A DNA stretch of 64,000 nucleotides from Nocardioides sp. R-C-SC26 (GCF_021246465.1 NZ_JAHRHK010000005.1:166958-230957), one strand, 5' to 3'. Positions 25,049-34,185 are shown, numbered from the stretch's first letter. The notes: a model not told the origin generated them from the sequence alone. Numbers and translations are program-made.

Positions 25049-26200
25049 ATGAGCGAGAACAATCAGATCAGGGACCTCGGGGCCGAGTTCACGCGCCGCG
25101 AGATCGCCCCGCACCTGGACCAGTGGGAGGACGACGGCGTCCTGCCGCGGAGCCTCCACCAGGCCGCCGCCAAGCAGGGCGTGCTCGGGGTCGGCTTCCC
25201 GGTCGAGGCGGGCGGCGAGGGCGGCGACCTGATGGACGTCACGGACCTGCAGGAGGGCATGTTCGCCGCAGGTGCGTCGTCCGGCCTGATGGCCGCGCTC
25301 TTCACCCACGGCATCGCGCTGCCGCACATGGTGGCCGCGTTCGAGAAGTCCGGTGATGCGGCGTCGACGTCGCTGGTCGACCGCTTCGTGCGCCCGACCC
25401 TCGCCGGCGACCTGATCGGCTCGCTCGCCGTCACCGAGCCCGGCGGCGGATCCGACGTCGCGCGTGTCCGCACGACGGCGGTGCGCGAGGGCGACGAGTA
25501 CGTGATCAACGGCGCGAAGACCTTCATCACCTCCGGCACCCGGGCCGACTTCGTCACCACCGCGGTGCGCACCGGCGACGCCGGGCACGGCGGTATCAGC
25601 CTGATCGTCGTCGAGACCGATCGCCCCGGCTTCGGCGTCGACCGCCGGCTGCGCAAGATGGGCTGGCACTGCTCCGACACCGCCGAACTCTCCTACGTCG
25701 ACGTGCGGGTCCCGGTCGAGAACCTGGTGGGCACCGAGAACCACGGCTTCTACCAGATCGCCGAACAGTTCGTCGTCGAGCGGATCGGTCTCGCCGTGCA
25801 CGCCTACGGCATCGCAGGCCGGGCGCTCGAGCTGACCGCCGCGTACTGCCGCGACCGCGAGACGTTCGGCAAGCCCTTGATCGCCAACCAGGTGGTGCGG
25901 CACAAGCTGGTCGAGATGCGGCGCCAGGTCGAGGTCTCCCGCGTCTACGCCCGCGACGTCGTCCGGCGTCACCTCGCAGGCGAGAGCGTGATCGCGGAGG
26001 CCTGCCTGGCCAAGCAGACGGCGTGCGACGCCGCGACCTACGTCGTCGACGAGGCGGTGCAGCTGCACGGCGGCACCGGCTACATGAACGGCACCGAGGT
26101 CGAGCGGCACTACCGCGATGCCCGGATCCTGCCCATCGGAGGAGGAGCGACCGAGGTGTTGACCGATCTCGCCGCGAAGTTGCTGGGGTACGCGTCATGA
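25049..26200 (+). CDS. Acyl-CoA dehydrogenase
   Basis: 383 residues. All landmarks of the acyl-CoA dehydrogenase family are present: SLAVTEPGGGSDVARVRT (FAD/substrate loop), GAKTFITSGTRADF, the RETFGKPLIANQVVRHKL helix, and QLHGGTGYMNGTEVERHYRD with the catalytic-region Glu. It introduces a 2,3 double bond into an acyl-CoA. GAGGAGA precedes the ATG at 25049. A GTG at 25019 overlapping the AtuA stop (GTGA) is an alternative and would add ten residues. Order with AtuA and a biotin carboxylase pair is like terpene/leucine-type branched acyl-CoA pathways. Confidence 0.9.
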   Translation: MSENNQIRDLGAEFTRREIAPHLDQWEDDGVLPRSLHQAAAKQGVLGVGFPVEAGGEGGDLMDVTDLQEGMFAAGASSGLMAALFTHGIALPHMVAAFEKSGDAASTSLVDRFVRPTLAGDLIGSLAVTEPGGGSDVARVRTTAVREGDEYVINGAKTFITSGTRADFVTTAVRTGDAGHGGISLIVVETDRPGFGVDRRLRKMGWHCSDTAELSYVDVRVPVENLVGTENHGFYQIAEQFVVERIGLAVHAYGIAGRALELTAAYCRDRETFGKPLIANQVVRHKLVEMRRQVEVSRVYARDVVRRHLAGESVIAEACLAKQTACDAATYVVDEAVQLHGGTGYMNGTEVERHYRDARILPIGGGATEVLTDLAAKLLGYAS

Positions 26201-26279
26201 CCGCCACCACGGTGGTCGAGATGCCGGCCGCTCTGCGGTCTGCCTCGGAGACGCTCATGACGACAGGAGGCTCCACGCG

Positions 26280-27854
26280 ATGACGACGAATCGCCAAGCA
26301 CTGCTGGAGAAACTCGATCAGCTGGAGGCCGAGCACGCGAAGGCGATCGCCGGCGGCGGTGAGCGTGCGGTCGAGAGGCACCGCAAGCGCGGCAAGCTGA
26401 TGCCGCGCGAGCGCATCGAGCTGCTCATCGACGAAGGCTCGGCCTTCCTGGAGCTGAGCCCGCTGGCGGGCTGGGGTTCCGACTTCACCGTGGGCGCCTC
26501 CGTGGTCACCGGCATCGGCGTCGTCGAAGGCGTCGAGTGCTTGATCACGGCCAACGATCCGTCGGTGAAGGGCGGCGCCTCGAACCCGTGGACGGTCAAG
26601 AAGATATTCCGCGCCTCCCAGATCGCGGAGGAGAACGGTCTGCCGACGATCTCGCTGGTGGAGTCGGGTGGTGCCGATCTGCCCACGCAGAAGGAGATCT
26701 TCATCCCCGGAGGCAAGCTCTTCCGCGACATCACTCGCGCCAGCGCCCGGAAGGAGCCGACCATCGCGCTGGTCTTCGGCAACTCCACGGCCGGCGGCGC
26801 CTACGTGCCCGGCATGAGCGACTACACCGTGATGGTGCGCAACCAGGCCAAGGTGTTCCTGGGGGGCCCGCCACTCGTGAAGATGGCCACCGGCGAGGAG
26901 TCCGACGACGAGTCCCTGGGCGGCGCGGAGATGCATGCTCGCACGTCGGGTCTGGCCGACTACCTCGCCGAGGACGAGCTCGACGCGATCCGGATCGGAC
27001 GTCGGATCGTGGCGCGGCTCAACCGGGAGAAGGCGGGCCGCGCGGCAGTGATCGACGTCAGCGAACCCGATGCCAACCCCGAGGAGCTGCTCGACCTCAT
27101 CCCCAGTGACCTCAAGGAGCCCTTCGATCCGCGCGAGGTGATCGCCCGCGTGGTCGACGGCGTCTCGGGCGACAACGCCGTCGCGTTCGACGAGTTCAAG
27201 CCGCTCTACGGCACCTCGCTCGTCACCGGCTGGGCACGCCTGCACGGGTTCCCGATCGGCATCCTCGCCAATGCCCAGGGCGTGCTGTTCAGCGCGGAGG
27301 CGCAGAAGGCCACCCAGTTCATCCAGCTCGCGAACCAGAGCGACACCCCGCTGCTGTTCCTGCACAACACCACCGGCTACATGGTCGGCAAGGAGTACGA
27401 GCAGGGCGGCATCATCAAGCACGGCGCGATGATGATCAACGCGGTCTCCAACTCCACCGTGCCGCACCTGAGCGTGATCATGGGCGCCTCCTACGGTGCC
27501 GGCAACTACGGCATGAACGGTCGCGCTTTCGACCCGCGCTTCCTCTTCACCTGGCCCTCGGCCAAGTCGGCGGTGATGGGCCCCGCGCAGTTGGCCGGCG
27601 TCCTCTCGATCGTCGCCCGGGCGGCGGCAGAGTCGAAGGGGCAGGCCTACGACGAGGACGGCGACGCCGCGATGCGCACGATGGTGGAGTCGATGGTGGA
27701 GGAGCAGTCCCTGCCGCATTTCCTCTCCGGGATGCTCTACGACGACGGCGTGATCGACCCTCGCGACACCCGGACCGTGCTGGGCATCTGCCTGTCGGTG
27801 ATCGCCAACAAGCCCATCCGCGGCACCGACCGGTTCGGGGTGTTCCGACCGTGA
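26280..27854 (+). CDS. Acyl-CoA carboxylase, carboxyltransferase (beta) subunit
   Basis: 524 residues. Biotin-dependent carboxyltransferase with two crotonase-like halves: VESGGADLPTQKEIF and NSTAGGAYVPGMSDYTVMV in the first, NTTGYMVGKEYEQGGIIKHG and GASYGAGNYGMNGRAFDPRF in the second. The GNYGM-GRAF-PRFLF-WP pattern is that of 3-methylcrotonyl-CoA and geranyl-CoA carboxylases rather than propionyl-CoA carboxylase. GGAGG precedes the ATG. The 79-bp space upstream includes a short GGTGGTCGAGATGCCGGCC repeat fragment. The partner alpha subunit is two steps downstream. Confidence 0.9.
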   Translation: MTTNRQALLEKLDQLEAEHAKAIAGGGERAVERHRKRGKLMPRERIELLIDEGSAFLELSPLAGWGSDFTVGASVVTGIGVVEGVECLITANDPSVKGGASNPWTVKKIFRASQIAEENGLPTISLVESGGADLPTQKEIFIPGGKLFRDITRASARKEPTIALVFGNSTAGGAYVPGMSDYTVMVRNQAKVFLGGPPLVKMATGEESDDESLGGAEMHARTSGLADYLAEDELDAIRIGRRIVARLNREKAGRAAVIDVSEPDANPEELLDLIPSDLKEPFDPREVIARVVDGVSGDNAVAFDEFKPLYGTSLVTGWARLHGFPIGILANAQGVLFSAEAQKATQFIQLANQSDTPLLFLHNTTGYMVGKEYEQGGIIKHGAMMINAVSNSTVPHLSVIMGASYGAGNYGMNGRAFDPRFLFTWPSAKSAVMGPAQLAGVLSIVARAAAESKGQAYDEDGDAAMRTMVESMVEEQSLPHFLSGMLYDDGVIDPRDTRTVLGICLSVIANKPIRGTDRFGVFRP

Positions 27855-27874
27855 TCGATCGAGCGGCAGCTCTG

Positions 27875-27975
27875 CGAGGAACGAGCAGAGGTGCGAGTGA
27901 GACGAGGTTGAGCGAACCCTGCGACCGAGGAACGAGGTCGCCACGGGTGAGTCGAAACCCAGCGAGAGACGAGGA
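27875..27975. repeat. Intergenic GAGGAACGAG-type repeat
   Basis: The 127-bp space between the carboxylase genes contains two GAGGAACGAG boxes (starting near 27877 and 27928) with GAGTCGAAACCC near the end. The same words occur in the tandem array inside the next gene at 28921-29019. A GACGAGGAG ribosome site for the alpha subunit follows. Confidence 0.6.
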
Positions 27976-27981
27976 GTCAGC

Positions 27982-30000
27982 ATGATCAGGCGCTTGATGG
28001 TCGCCAACCGCGCCGAGATCGCCAGCCGGGTCTTCCGCACCTGCCGTGAGCTGGGCATCGAGACCGTCGCCCTGCACTCCGACGCCGACGCCGCCCTGCC
28101 CTATGTGCGCGAGGCTGACTACGCCGTCCGGCTCCCCGGGAACACCCCGGGCGAGACCTACCTGGACGCCGACGCGGTCATCGCCGCGGCGCAGCGCGCC
28201 GGGGCCGACGCGATCCATCCCGGCTACGGCTTCCTCAGCGAGAACGCCGCTTTCGCGCGCGCCGTCGAGGCGGCCGGCATCACCTGGGTCGGCCCGACAC
28301 CGACCTCGATCGAGCAGATGGGCTCCAAGATCGGCTCCAAGGAGCTGATGCGTGCCGCCGGCGTGCCGGTGCTGGAGGCGCCCGAGTCACCCACCGACGC
28401 CGACCTCCCGTTGCTGGTGAAGGCCAGCGCCGGTGGGGGAGGGCGCGGCATGCGGGTGGTGCGGACCCTCGCCGACCTCGACTCCGAGGTCGAGCGCGCC
28501 TCGGCCGAGGCGGCGTCCGCGTTCGGCGACGGCACCGTGTTCGTCGAGCCCTATGTCGAGCGGGGCCGGCACGTCGAGGTGCAGGTCGTGGGCGACGGCC
28601 GCGGCGGAGTCGCGGTCTTCGGAGAGCGTGACTGCTCGGTGCAACGCCGCCACCAGAAGGTCGTCGAGGAGGCGCCCGCGCCGAACCTTCCCGACGACGT
28701 GCGTGCGGCGTTGCACGAGGCCGCTCGGGCGGCTGCCGCGGCGGTGGACTACCGCGGCGCCGGCACCGTGGAGTTCCTCTACGACCCCGACACCGAACGC
28801 TTCTACTTCCTGGAGATGAACACCCGTCTCCAGGTCGAGCACCCCGTCACCGAGCTGGTGCACGACGTCGACCTGGTGGCGGCTCAGCTCGCCGTCGCCG
28901 AGCGCGGTGAGCTGCCCGCTCCGGTGGTTGCGGAGCGAGGAACGAGCGGCCTTCCGGTGGTTGAGGAGCGAGGAACGAGCGTCCTTCCGGTGGTTGAGGA
29001 GCGAGGAACGAGCGTCTCGAAACCCACCGGGCATGCCATCGAGGTGCGGCTCTACGCCGAGGACCCCGACGCCGACTACCAGCCGCAGAGCGGGCGACTG
29101 ACGACGTTCGAGTTCCCGGTCGAGGACGGCGTCCGGATCGACGCCGGCTTCGAGTCCGGCTCGGAGGTCTCGACCTACTACGACGCGATGCTCGCCAAGG
29201 TCATCGTGTGGTCGCCGACGCGGGAGCAGGCGATCCGCAAGCTCGCCGGCGTCCTCCGTCGTGCCCGCATCCACGGCCTCGCCACGAACCGCCAGCAGCT
29301 GTCGGCGATCCTGGCCGCGCCGGCGTTCGTGGACGGGACGATGACCACCGCACTCCTCTCCGCCCCACTGGCCCCCGGCGATGCGACGCCGCCGCCGGAG
29401 GTGGCCGACCTCGTGGCCGCCGTCGCGCTGGCGGAGTGGCGGCGCGAGCGACGCACGACGCAGGCGGGCATCCCGGTGGCGTGGCGCAACGTGGCGAGCC
29501 AGCCCCAGCGGACGACGTTCGATCTCGGCGGCGAGGAGCGCACCGTCGAGTGGTTCGGCGGCCGCGACGGCTACCGGGCCGCCGACGAGCGCGTCGCCGT
29601 GGTCACGGCGTCCTCGTCCGCCGTCACCGTCGAGGTCGACGGCGTGCGCACGAGCGCCCCGGAGCTCGTCGACGACGGCGGCATCGGGATCCCCCAGGTC
29701 GTGCACGTCGATCTCCCGGGTGGGTCGGTGAGTGCCCGGGTGGTGCCGCGCTTCGTCGATCCGGCGGACGCCGTGGCGAGTGGCAGCCTGCTGGCCCCGA
29801 TGCCAGGAACCGTCGTGCGGGTCGCCGTCGAGCAGGGCCAGCAGGTCGCTGCGGGCGAGGTCGTCCTCGTCCTCGAGGCGATGAAGATGCAGCACAGCGT
29901 GACGGCGCCGACGGACGGCGTCGTGACACAGATCAGTGTCCAGACCGGTGCGCAGGTCGCCGCCGGTGAGGTGATGGCAGTGGTGGAGGAGACGGAATGA
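27982..30000 (+). CDS. Acyl-CoA carboxylase, biotin carboxylase/biotin carrier (alpha) subunit
   Basis: 672 residues. Biotin carboxylase domain: LMVANRAEIASRVFRTCREL start, ATP-grasp loop KASAGGGGRGMRVV, active-site stretch FLEMNTRLQVEHPVTE. The biotin carrier domain is at the C-terminus with the biotinyl Lys in LEAMKMQHS. Residues ~314-350 are unusual: an 11-residue tandem repeat (PVV-ER-GTS) encoded by dispersed repeat DNA replaces the normal short loop before GHAIEVRLYAEDPD. This loop lies at the surface of the third subdomain, so the enzyme may tolerate it. It works with the beta subunit at 26280. Confidence 0.92.
   Translation: MIRRLMVANRAEIASRVFRTCRELGIETVALHSDADAALPYVREADYAVRLPGNTPGETYLDADAVIAAAQRAGADAIHPGYGFLSENAAFARAVEAAGITWVGPTPTSIEQMGSKIGSKELMRAAGVPVLEAPESPTDADLPLLVKASAGGGGRGMRVVRTLADLDSEVERASAEAASAFGDGTVFVEPYVERGRHVEVQVVGDGRGGVAVFGERDCSVQRRHQKVVEEAPAPNLPDDVRAALHEAARAAAAAVDYRGAGTVEFLYDPDTERFYFLEMNTRLQVEHPVTELVHDVDLVAAQLAVAERGELPAPVVAERGTSGLPVVEERGTSVLPVVEERGTSVSKPTGHAIEVRLYAEDPDADYQPQSGRLTTFEFPVEDGVRIDAGFESGSEVSTYYDAMLAKVIVWSPTREQAIRKLAGVLRRARIHGLATNRQQLSAILAAPAFVDGTMTTALLSAPLAPGDATPPPEVADLVAAVALAEWRRERRTTQAGIPVAWRNVASQPQRTTFDLGGEERTVEWFGGRDGYRAADERVAVVTASSSAVTVEVDGVRTSAPELVDDGGIGIPQVVHVDLPGGSVSARVVPRFVDPADAVASGSLLAPMPGTVVRVAVEQGQQVAAGEVVLVLEAMKMQHSVTAPTDGVVTQISVQTGAQVAAGEVMAVVEETE
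28921..29025. repeat. In-frame 33-bp tandem repeat inside the biotin carboxylase gene
   Basis: Three 33-bp units, 28921-28953, 28954-28986 and 28987-29019, each CCGGTGGTTGAGGAGCGAGG then AACGAGCGTCCTT with one or two changes, followed by TCGAAACCC. The period is a multiple of three and encodes PVVEERGTSVL. It belongs to the dispersed repeat family found between genes. Confidence 0.92.
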
Positions 30001-31157
30001 GCGGGTTCACCGAGACCGAGGAGCGCGCTGAGCTGCGCAAGCAGGTCGCCAAGCTGGCGTCGAAGTACGGACGCGATTACTTCGCGGCCAAGGCGCGGGC
30101 CGGGGAGAAGACCACCGACCTCTGGCTCGAGATCGGCCGCAACGGCTACCTCGGCATCAACATCCCCGAGGAGTACGGCGGTGGAGGCGGCGGTATCGGT
30201 GACATCGCCGCCGTGTGCGAGGAACTCGCCGCCCAGGGTTGCCCGCTGCTGCTCATGGTCGTCAGCCCGGCCATCTGCGGCACGATCATCTCCCGCTACG
30301 GCACCGAGGAACAGAAGCAGCGCTGGCTGCCCGGCATCTGCGACGGCACCAGCACGATGGCGTTCGCGATCACCGAGCCCGACGCCGGCACCAACACCCA
30401 CAACATCACCACCACGGCCCGTCGCGACGGTGACGGCTGGGTGCTGAACGGGCGCAAGATCTGGATCTCGGGCGTCGACGAGGCCGACAACGTCCTCGTC
30501 GTCGCGCGCACCGAGGACGCCAAGACCGGCAAGATCAAGCCGGTGCTGCTGGTGGTGCCGACTGATGCCGAGGGCTTCGAGGCGAACGCCATCCCGATGG
30601 AGATCGTCTCGCCGGAGAACCAGTTCCAGGTGTTCATCGACGACGTGCGACTCCCGGCCGACGCCCTCGTGGGCGACGAGAACGGCGGGTTGGTGCAGTT
30701 GTTCGCCGGACTCAACCCCGAGCGGATCATGGCGGCCTCGTTCTCCCTCGGGCTGGCGCGCTACGCCCTCGACCGGGCGTCGGCCTATGCCAAGGAGCGC
30801 GCGGTGTTCGGCGTCCCGATCGGCGCGCACCAGGCGATCGCGCACCCGCTGGCGCAGAGCCACATCGAGATCGAGATGGCCCGTCTGATGACGCAGAAGG
30901 CCGCCGCGTTGTACGACGCGGGCGATGAGATGGCGGCGGGCGAGGCCGCCAACATGGCGAAGTACGCGGCTGCCGAGGCAGCATGCGACGCCGTCGACCG
31001 GGCGGTGCAGACTCATGGTGGCAACGGCGCCAGCCAGGAGTACGGCATGGCCGGCCTGCTGGTCGCCACCCGCGTGGGCCGGATCGCGCCGGTAAGCCGC
31101 GAGATGATCCTGAACTTCGTGGCGATGCACTCCCTGGGGCTGCCCAAGTCCTACTGA
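29997..31157 (+). CDS. Acyl-CoA dehydrogenase, second paralogue of the operon
   Basis: 386 residues. AFAITEPDAGTNTHNITTTA, GRKIWISGVDEADN, RAVFGVPIGAHQAIAHPLAQ and QTHGGNGASQEYGMAG mark the family. It is only distantly similar to the one at 25049, so it probably acts on a different chain or step. Its ATG overlaps the alpha-subunit stop by four bases, so it belongs to the same operon. Confidence 0.9.
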   Translation: MSGFTETEERAELRKQVAKLASKYGRDYFAAKARAGEKTTDLWLEIGRNGYLGINIPEEYGGGGGGIGDIAAVCEELAAQGCPLLLMVVSPAICGTIISRYGTEEQKQRWLPGICDGTSTMAFAITEPDAGTNTHNITTTARRDGDGWVLNGRKIWISGVDEADNVLVVARTEDAKTGKIKPVLLVVPTDAEGFEANAIPMEIVSPENQFQVFIDDVRLPADALVGDENGGLVQLFAGLNPERIMAASFSLGLARYALDRASAYAKERAVFGVPIGAHQAIAHPLAQSHIEIEMARLMTQKAAALYDAGDEMAAGEAANMAKYAAAEAACDAVDRAVQTHGGNGASQEYGMAGLLVATRVGRIAPVSREMILNFVAMHSLGLPKSY

Positions 31158-31175
31158 GGGCGCGAGACTGCCCCC

Positions 31176-31955
31176 ATGGACGGGTTCGAGGCACTGCGCA
31201 CACACCATCCCGCCGCCGCAGCGGCCGCGGGACGGCTCGACGCGAGTGCGACGGCGTTCGTGGGTGCGTCCGGCGACCTGTTGGAGCACCCCGACGTCGT
31301 CGCGTTCGCCGAACAGTTCTCGGTGGACGTGACCGGCATCGAGGAACGCCAACGAGCGGCGTTCCTCGCGGCCACAGGGGTGCACGCCTTCGAGGTCGTC
31401 CAACTCCTCTACGTCCGAGATCAGCTCCCGCGGCTCCGCGTGGCCCTGGAGGCGGTGTTCGGCGAGGGGGCGTGGTGGCCCGACGCGCCGGAGCCCGCCG
31501 CCGACCTGTGGCCCGCCATCGAGGACTTCATGATCGCCGTGGCTCGGTGCATGCTGCTCGATCCGGTCGTCACCGAGGTGGTCCGGCTGCGCGGCGCGCG
31601 CCAGCACGCCTGTCGGCTCTGCATGTCGCGACGCAGTGTCGCGGCGATCGACGCCGGCGCGGATGAGGCGACCTTCGCCGCGCTCGACGAGTGGCCCGAG
31701 TCGGACCTCCCGGCCGGCACGACCGCCGCTCTGGGGCTGGTGGACGCCATGATCTGGACCCCGACGGCCATCCCGGTCGAGACGGTCGCGGCGCTGCGGG
31801 CCGAGCTCGTGCCGGGTCAGATCGTCGAGGTCGCGCTCGACGTCGTGCGCAACGCGGCGAACAAGATCGCGGTCGCGCTGGGCGCCGACGCCCCCGAGGT
31901 CGACGGCGTCCAGCTCTTCGACCTCGATCCCGACGGCACCGTGCTGGTCCGCTGA
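31176..31955 (+). CDS. AhpD-like / carboxymuconolactone decarboxylase-fold protein
   Basis: 259 residues, all-helical. The diagnostic CxxC is in RQHACRLCMSRR, as in AhpD-like peroxidatic proteins, followed by the helix AAIDAGADEATFAAL. An N-terminal domain of ~90 residues is of the same helical type but lacks the CxxC. Function is unknown; peroxide or disulfide chemistry is possible. It lies 18 bp after the acyl-CoA dehydrogenase and may belong to the operon. Confidence 0.72.
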   Translation: MDGFEALRTHHPAAAAAAGRLDASATAFVGASGDLLEHPDVVAFAEQFSVDVTGIEERQRAAFLAATGVHAFEVVQLLYVRDQLPRLRVALEAVFGEGAWWPDAPEPAADLWPAIEDFMIAVARCMLLDPVVTEVVRLRGARQHACRLCMSRRSVAAIDAGADEATFAALDEWPESDLPAGTTAALGLVDAMIWTPTAIPVETVAALRAELVPGQIVEVALDVVRNAANKIAVALGADAPEVDGVQLFDLDPDGTVLVR

Positions 31956-32005
31956 CGGCAGGTGCCTTCGCGGCGAGGGGGAGGGGCGGGAGGGTCGCCG
32001 AGAAG

Positions 32006-32011
32006 TAGGTT
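32006..32011 (+). promoter_or_regulatory. Candidate -10 box, leaderless start of the BrkB-like gene
   Basis: TAGGTT ends six bases before the ATG at 32018; no ribosome site is present. Confidence 0.4.
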
Positions 32012-32017
32012 GAGCCC

Positions 32018-33124
32018 ATGGGGGTCGTCGGGAGCGTGGACCGCACGCAGCGGCGTTTCACTCCGCTGGGCTTCCCCCTCGCCGTCATCTACAAGTTCTT
32101 CGACGACCAGGGCAACTACCTCTCGGCGGCGATCACCTACTACGCCTTCATCGCGATCTTCCCCCTGCTGCTCCTGGCCTCCTCCATCTTCGGCTTCATC
32201 CTGCAGGGCGATCCCGAGCTGCAGCAGCAGGTGCTGGACTCGGCGCTCGCGACGTTCCCGATCGTCGGCGACGAGCTCGGTCGGCCGCAGGGCCTGCAGG
32301 GTTCGACCGGTGCCGTCGTCGTCGGGGCGTTGGCGGCCCTCTACGGTGCACTCGGCCTCGGCCAGGCCATCCAGAACCTGATGGCGACGGCGTGGGCGAT
32401 CCCGCGTAACAGCCGACCCAACCCGTTCCTGCTGCGGCTCAAGAGTCTGCTGCTGCTGATGTTCGCCGGCCTCGCCGTGCTCGCGCTCTCGGTCTTCTCC
32501 GCGCTCGGGTCCAACACCCAGGTCTTCGGCGAGTTCACCGACGGCGCGATCGGGTGGAGCATCCGCCTCGGCACGGTGCTCGTCGTCGCGCTCGTGCTGA
32601 CCTCGCTCTTCCGCTTCGCCGCCGCCCGCCGCCACTCCTGGCGCAGCGCGGCCCCGGGGGGCTTCACCGTCGCGTTGCTGTGGCAGCTGCTGCAGTACAT
32701 CGGCACGATCTACGTGACCAACGTGCTCACCGGACCGGCGAGCCTGAACAAGACCTTCGGCTTCGTCCTCGGTCTGATCGGCCTCATCTACATCGCCTCC
32801 GTGATGGCCGTGCTCGGCGTCCAGGTCAACGTCGTGCTCGCGCGACGGCTCTGGCCGCGGGCGCTGCTGACGCCGTTCACCGATGCGGTCGACCTGACCG
32901 ACGCAGATCGGCGCGCCTATGCGATGTACGCGCAGATGCAGCGGCACAAGGGTTTCGAGACCGTGGTGGTGCGCTTCGACGGCCGCGACGGCGACACCCA
33001 CGAGATCGTGCTGGAGCCCGACCGCAACAAGCCCGACCTGCGGGGAGCCTCGACGCCGGTGCCGGGCGAGCATGCCGCGCCGTCCGCGCCGTCCGCGCCG
33101 TCCGCCCCGCCGGCTGTCGACTGA
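32018..33124 (+). CDS. YihY/BrkB-family inner-membrane protein
   Basis: 368 residues. The family hallmark LSAAITYYAFIAIFPLLLLA follows the first ~30 residues, then six or so membrane helices, ending at about residue 290 with a charged cytoplasmic tail and a low-complexity Ala/Pro/Ser end. The family is widespread and often mislabelled as ribonuclease BN. Its role is unknown, with transport or envelope function suspected. Confidence 0.88.
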   Translation: MGVVGSVDRTQRRFTPLGFPLAVIYKFFDDQGNYLSAAITYYAFIAIFPLLLLASSIFGFILQGDPELQQQVLDSALATFPIVGDELGRPQGLQGSTGAVVVGALAALYGALGLGQAIQNLMATAWAIPRNSRPNPFLLRLKSLLLLMFAGLAVLALSVFSALGSNTQVFGEFTDGAIGWSIRLGTVLVVALVLTSLFRFAAARRHSWRSAAPGGFTVALLWQLLQYIGTIYVTNVLTGPASLNKTFGFVLGLIGLIYIASVMAVLGVQVNVVLARRLWPRALLTPFTDAVDLTDADRRAYAMYAQMQRHKGFETVVVRFDGRDGDTHEIVLEPDRNKPDLRGASTPVPGEHAAPSAPSAPSAPPAVD

Positions 33125-33181
33125 CTCGCGGCCGTCGCCGCCCGCCGCCCGTGGCTTGCGCTGAGGCGGCTCGGGTGGGGA

Positions 33182-33315
33182 GCGGTGAGTCACAGAGGAT
33201 TCGCCGGCGTGTGGGCGTGGGGGCGGTGAGGTGCAGAGGAAATGCGCCCCGCGATACCTCAGGAGGTCACCGCCGCCCCCTCGGACGTCGGCGCGATACC
33301 TCAGTAACTCACCGC
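33182..33315. repeat. Four-copy 17-mer cluster 3 (GCGGTGASNNNCWGAGG)
   Basis: Copies at 33182-33198 (+), 33223-33239 (+), 33257-33273 (-) and 33299-33315 (-). Spacing between copies is almost identical to cluster 2. It lies between the convergent BrkB-like and phosphatase genes, so it covers both 3' ends. Confidence 0.87.
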
Positions 33316-33346
33316 CCGCCCGGAGTGCGGCGGCCCAGTGCGACGG

Positions 33347-34102
33347 TCAGGCGCGCAGCCGAGAGCGCAGCGCGGCGAGGATGTCGTCGTCGAGGCCGAG
33401 GCCGTCGCGCAGGTAGCCGTCGAGCGAGCCGTACTCCGCATCCGCCGTGGTGTAGGCCGCGTCCAGGTAGGACAGGTCGGCGACCATGGTCGGCTCGAAG
33501 GTGGCGACGCGGTCGGGGCCGAGATGCTCGGCGACCAGGCCGAGGTACTTCTCGCGGGTGCCCGCCGACCGGTTGTTCGTCTCGAGGTAGTCCGTCTCGA
33601 CGACGCCGCGCTCCACGCCCGCCACGTGCAGCATCAGCGCGGCGGCCCACCCGGTGCGGTCCTTGCCCGCGGTGCAGTGGAACAGCATCGGCGCGGACGA
33701 CGTCGCGACGGCACGGAGGACCGTTGCGAACGACGTGCGGGCGTCGGGATCGGTGACGAAGCGGCGGTAGACCCCGATGATCGCGGCGCGCGCGGCTTCG
33801 GCGTCGGGCAGCTCGGCACCGGTGCCGGGCGGGATCCCCTTGATCTCGGCGTGAGTCCAGGTGGCGCCGGGGATCTCGATGTCGGGATGCGCCTCGACCT
33901 CGTAGTCGTCGCGCAGGTCGTAGATCGCGGCGATCCCCAGGTCCGCCAGCGTCGCGGCATCCTCGTCGAGGAGTTGCAGCTCGTTCGAGCGGTAGACCAC
34001 GCCGCGGCGCAGTCCGGCGTCGGCGTCTGCCACATCACGGAAGTTGTCGGCCGAGGCGAGTCGGATCATCTCCTCGCCGAACTGCACGTCGTCGTGGCTC
34101 AC
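33347..34102 (-). CDS. PtpB-like tyrosine/dual-specificity or lipid phosphatase
   Basis: 251 residues. The signature loop Cx5R is in MLFHCTAGKDRTGWAAALM, with AGKDR as in the mycobacterial MptpB and other triple-specificity phosphatases. The N-terminal RLASADNFRDV and RRGVVYRSNELQLL segments are typical. No signal peptide is evident. It acts on phosphotyrosine or phosphoinositides in relatives; the target here is unknown. It converges on the BrkB-like gene across repeat cluster 3. Confidence 0.88.
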   Translation of the reverse strand: MSHDDVQFGEEMIRLASADNFRDVADADAGLRRGVVYRSNELQLLDEDAATLADLGIAAIYDLRDDYEVEAHPDIEIPGATWTHAEIKGIPPGTGAELPDAEAARAAIIGVYRRFVTDPDARTSFATVLRAVATSSAPMLFHCTAGKDRTGWAAALMLHVAGVERGVVETDYLETNNRSAGTREKYLGLVAEHLGPDRVATFEPTMVADLSYLDAAYTTADAEYGSLDGYLRDGLGLDDDILAALRSRLRA

Positions 34103-34179
34103 GCCGAGGAGACTAGTTGCGAGCGGCAGACTTAGACGAGCTGAGGCGCTCGATCAGCGATAGGACGTACTGAATTCGA

Positions 34180-34185
34180 TACACT
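34180..34185 (+). promoter_or_regulatory. Candidate -10 box of the HTH/nucleotidyltransferase pair
   Basis: TACACT in a locally AT-rich stretch ends six bases before the ATG at 34192; no ribosome site, so probably leaderless. Confidence 0.45.

Noticed and set aside
26197-26283. A 28-codon frame overlapping the acyl-CoA dehydrogenase stop by four bases
   Set aside because: It starts in an ATGA overlap but is mostly encoded by a GGTGGTCGAG repeat fragment and ends in the next gene's ribosome site. I see no reason to call it a peptide gene.
28921-29025. Possible CRISPR array
   Set aside because: The 33-bp units are directly adjacent with no unique spacers and they encode an in-frame protein loop. 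The same applies to the tandem units at 57695-57742, 37315-37400 and 6157-6192.
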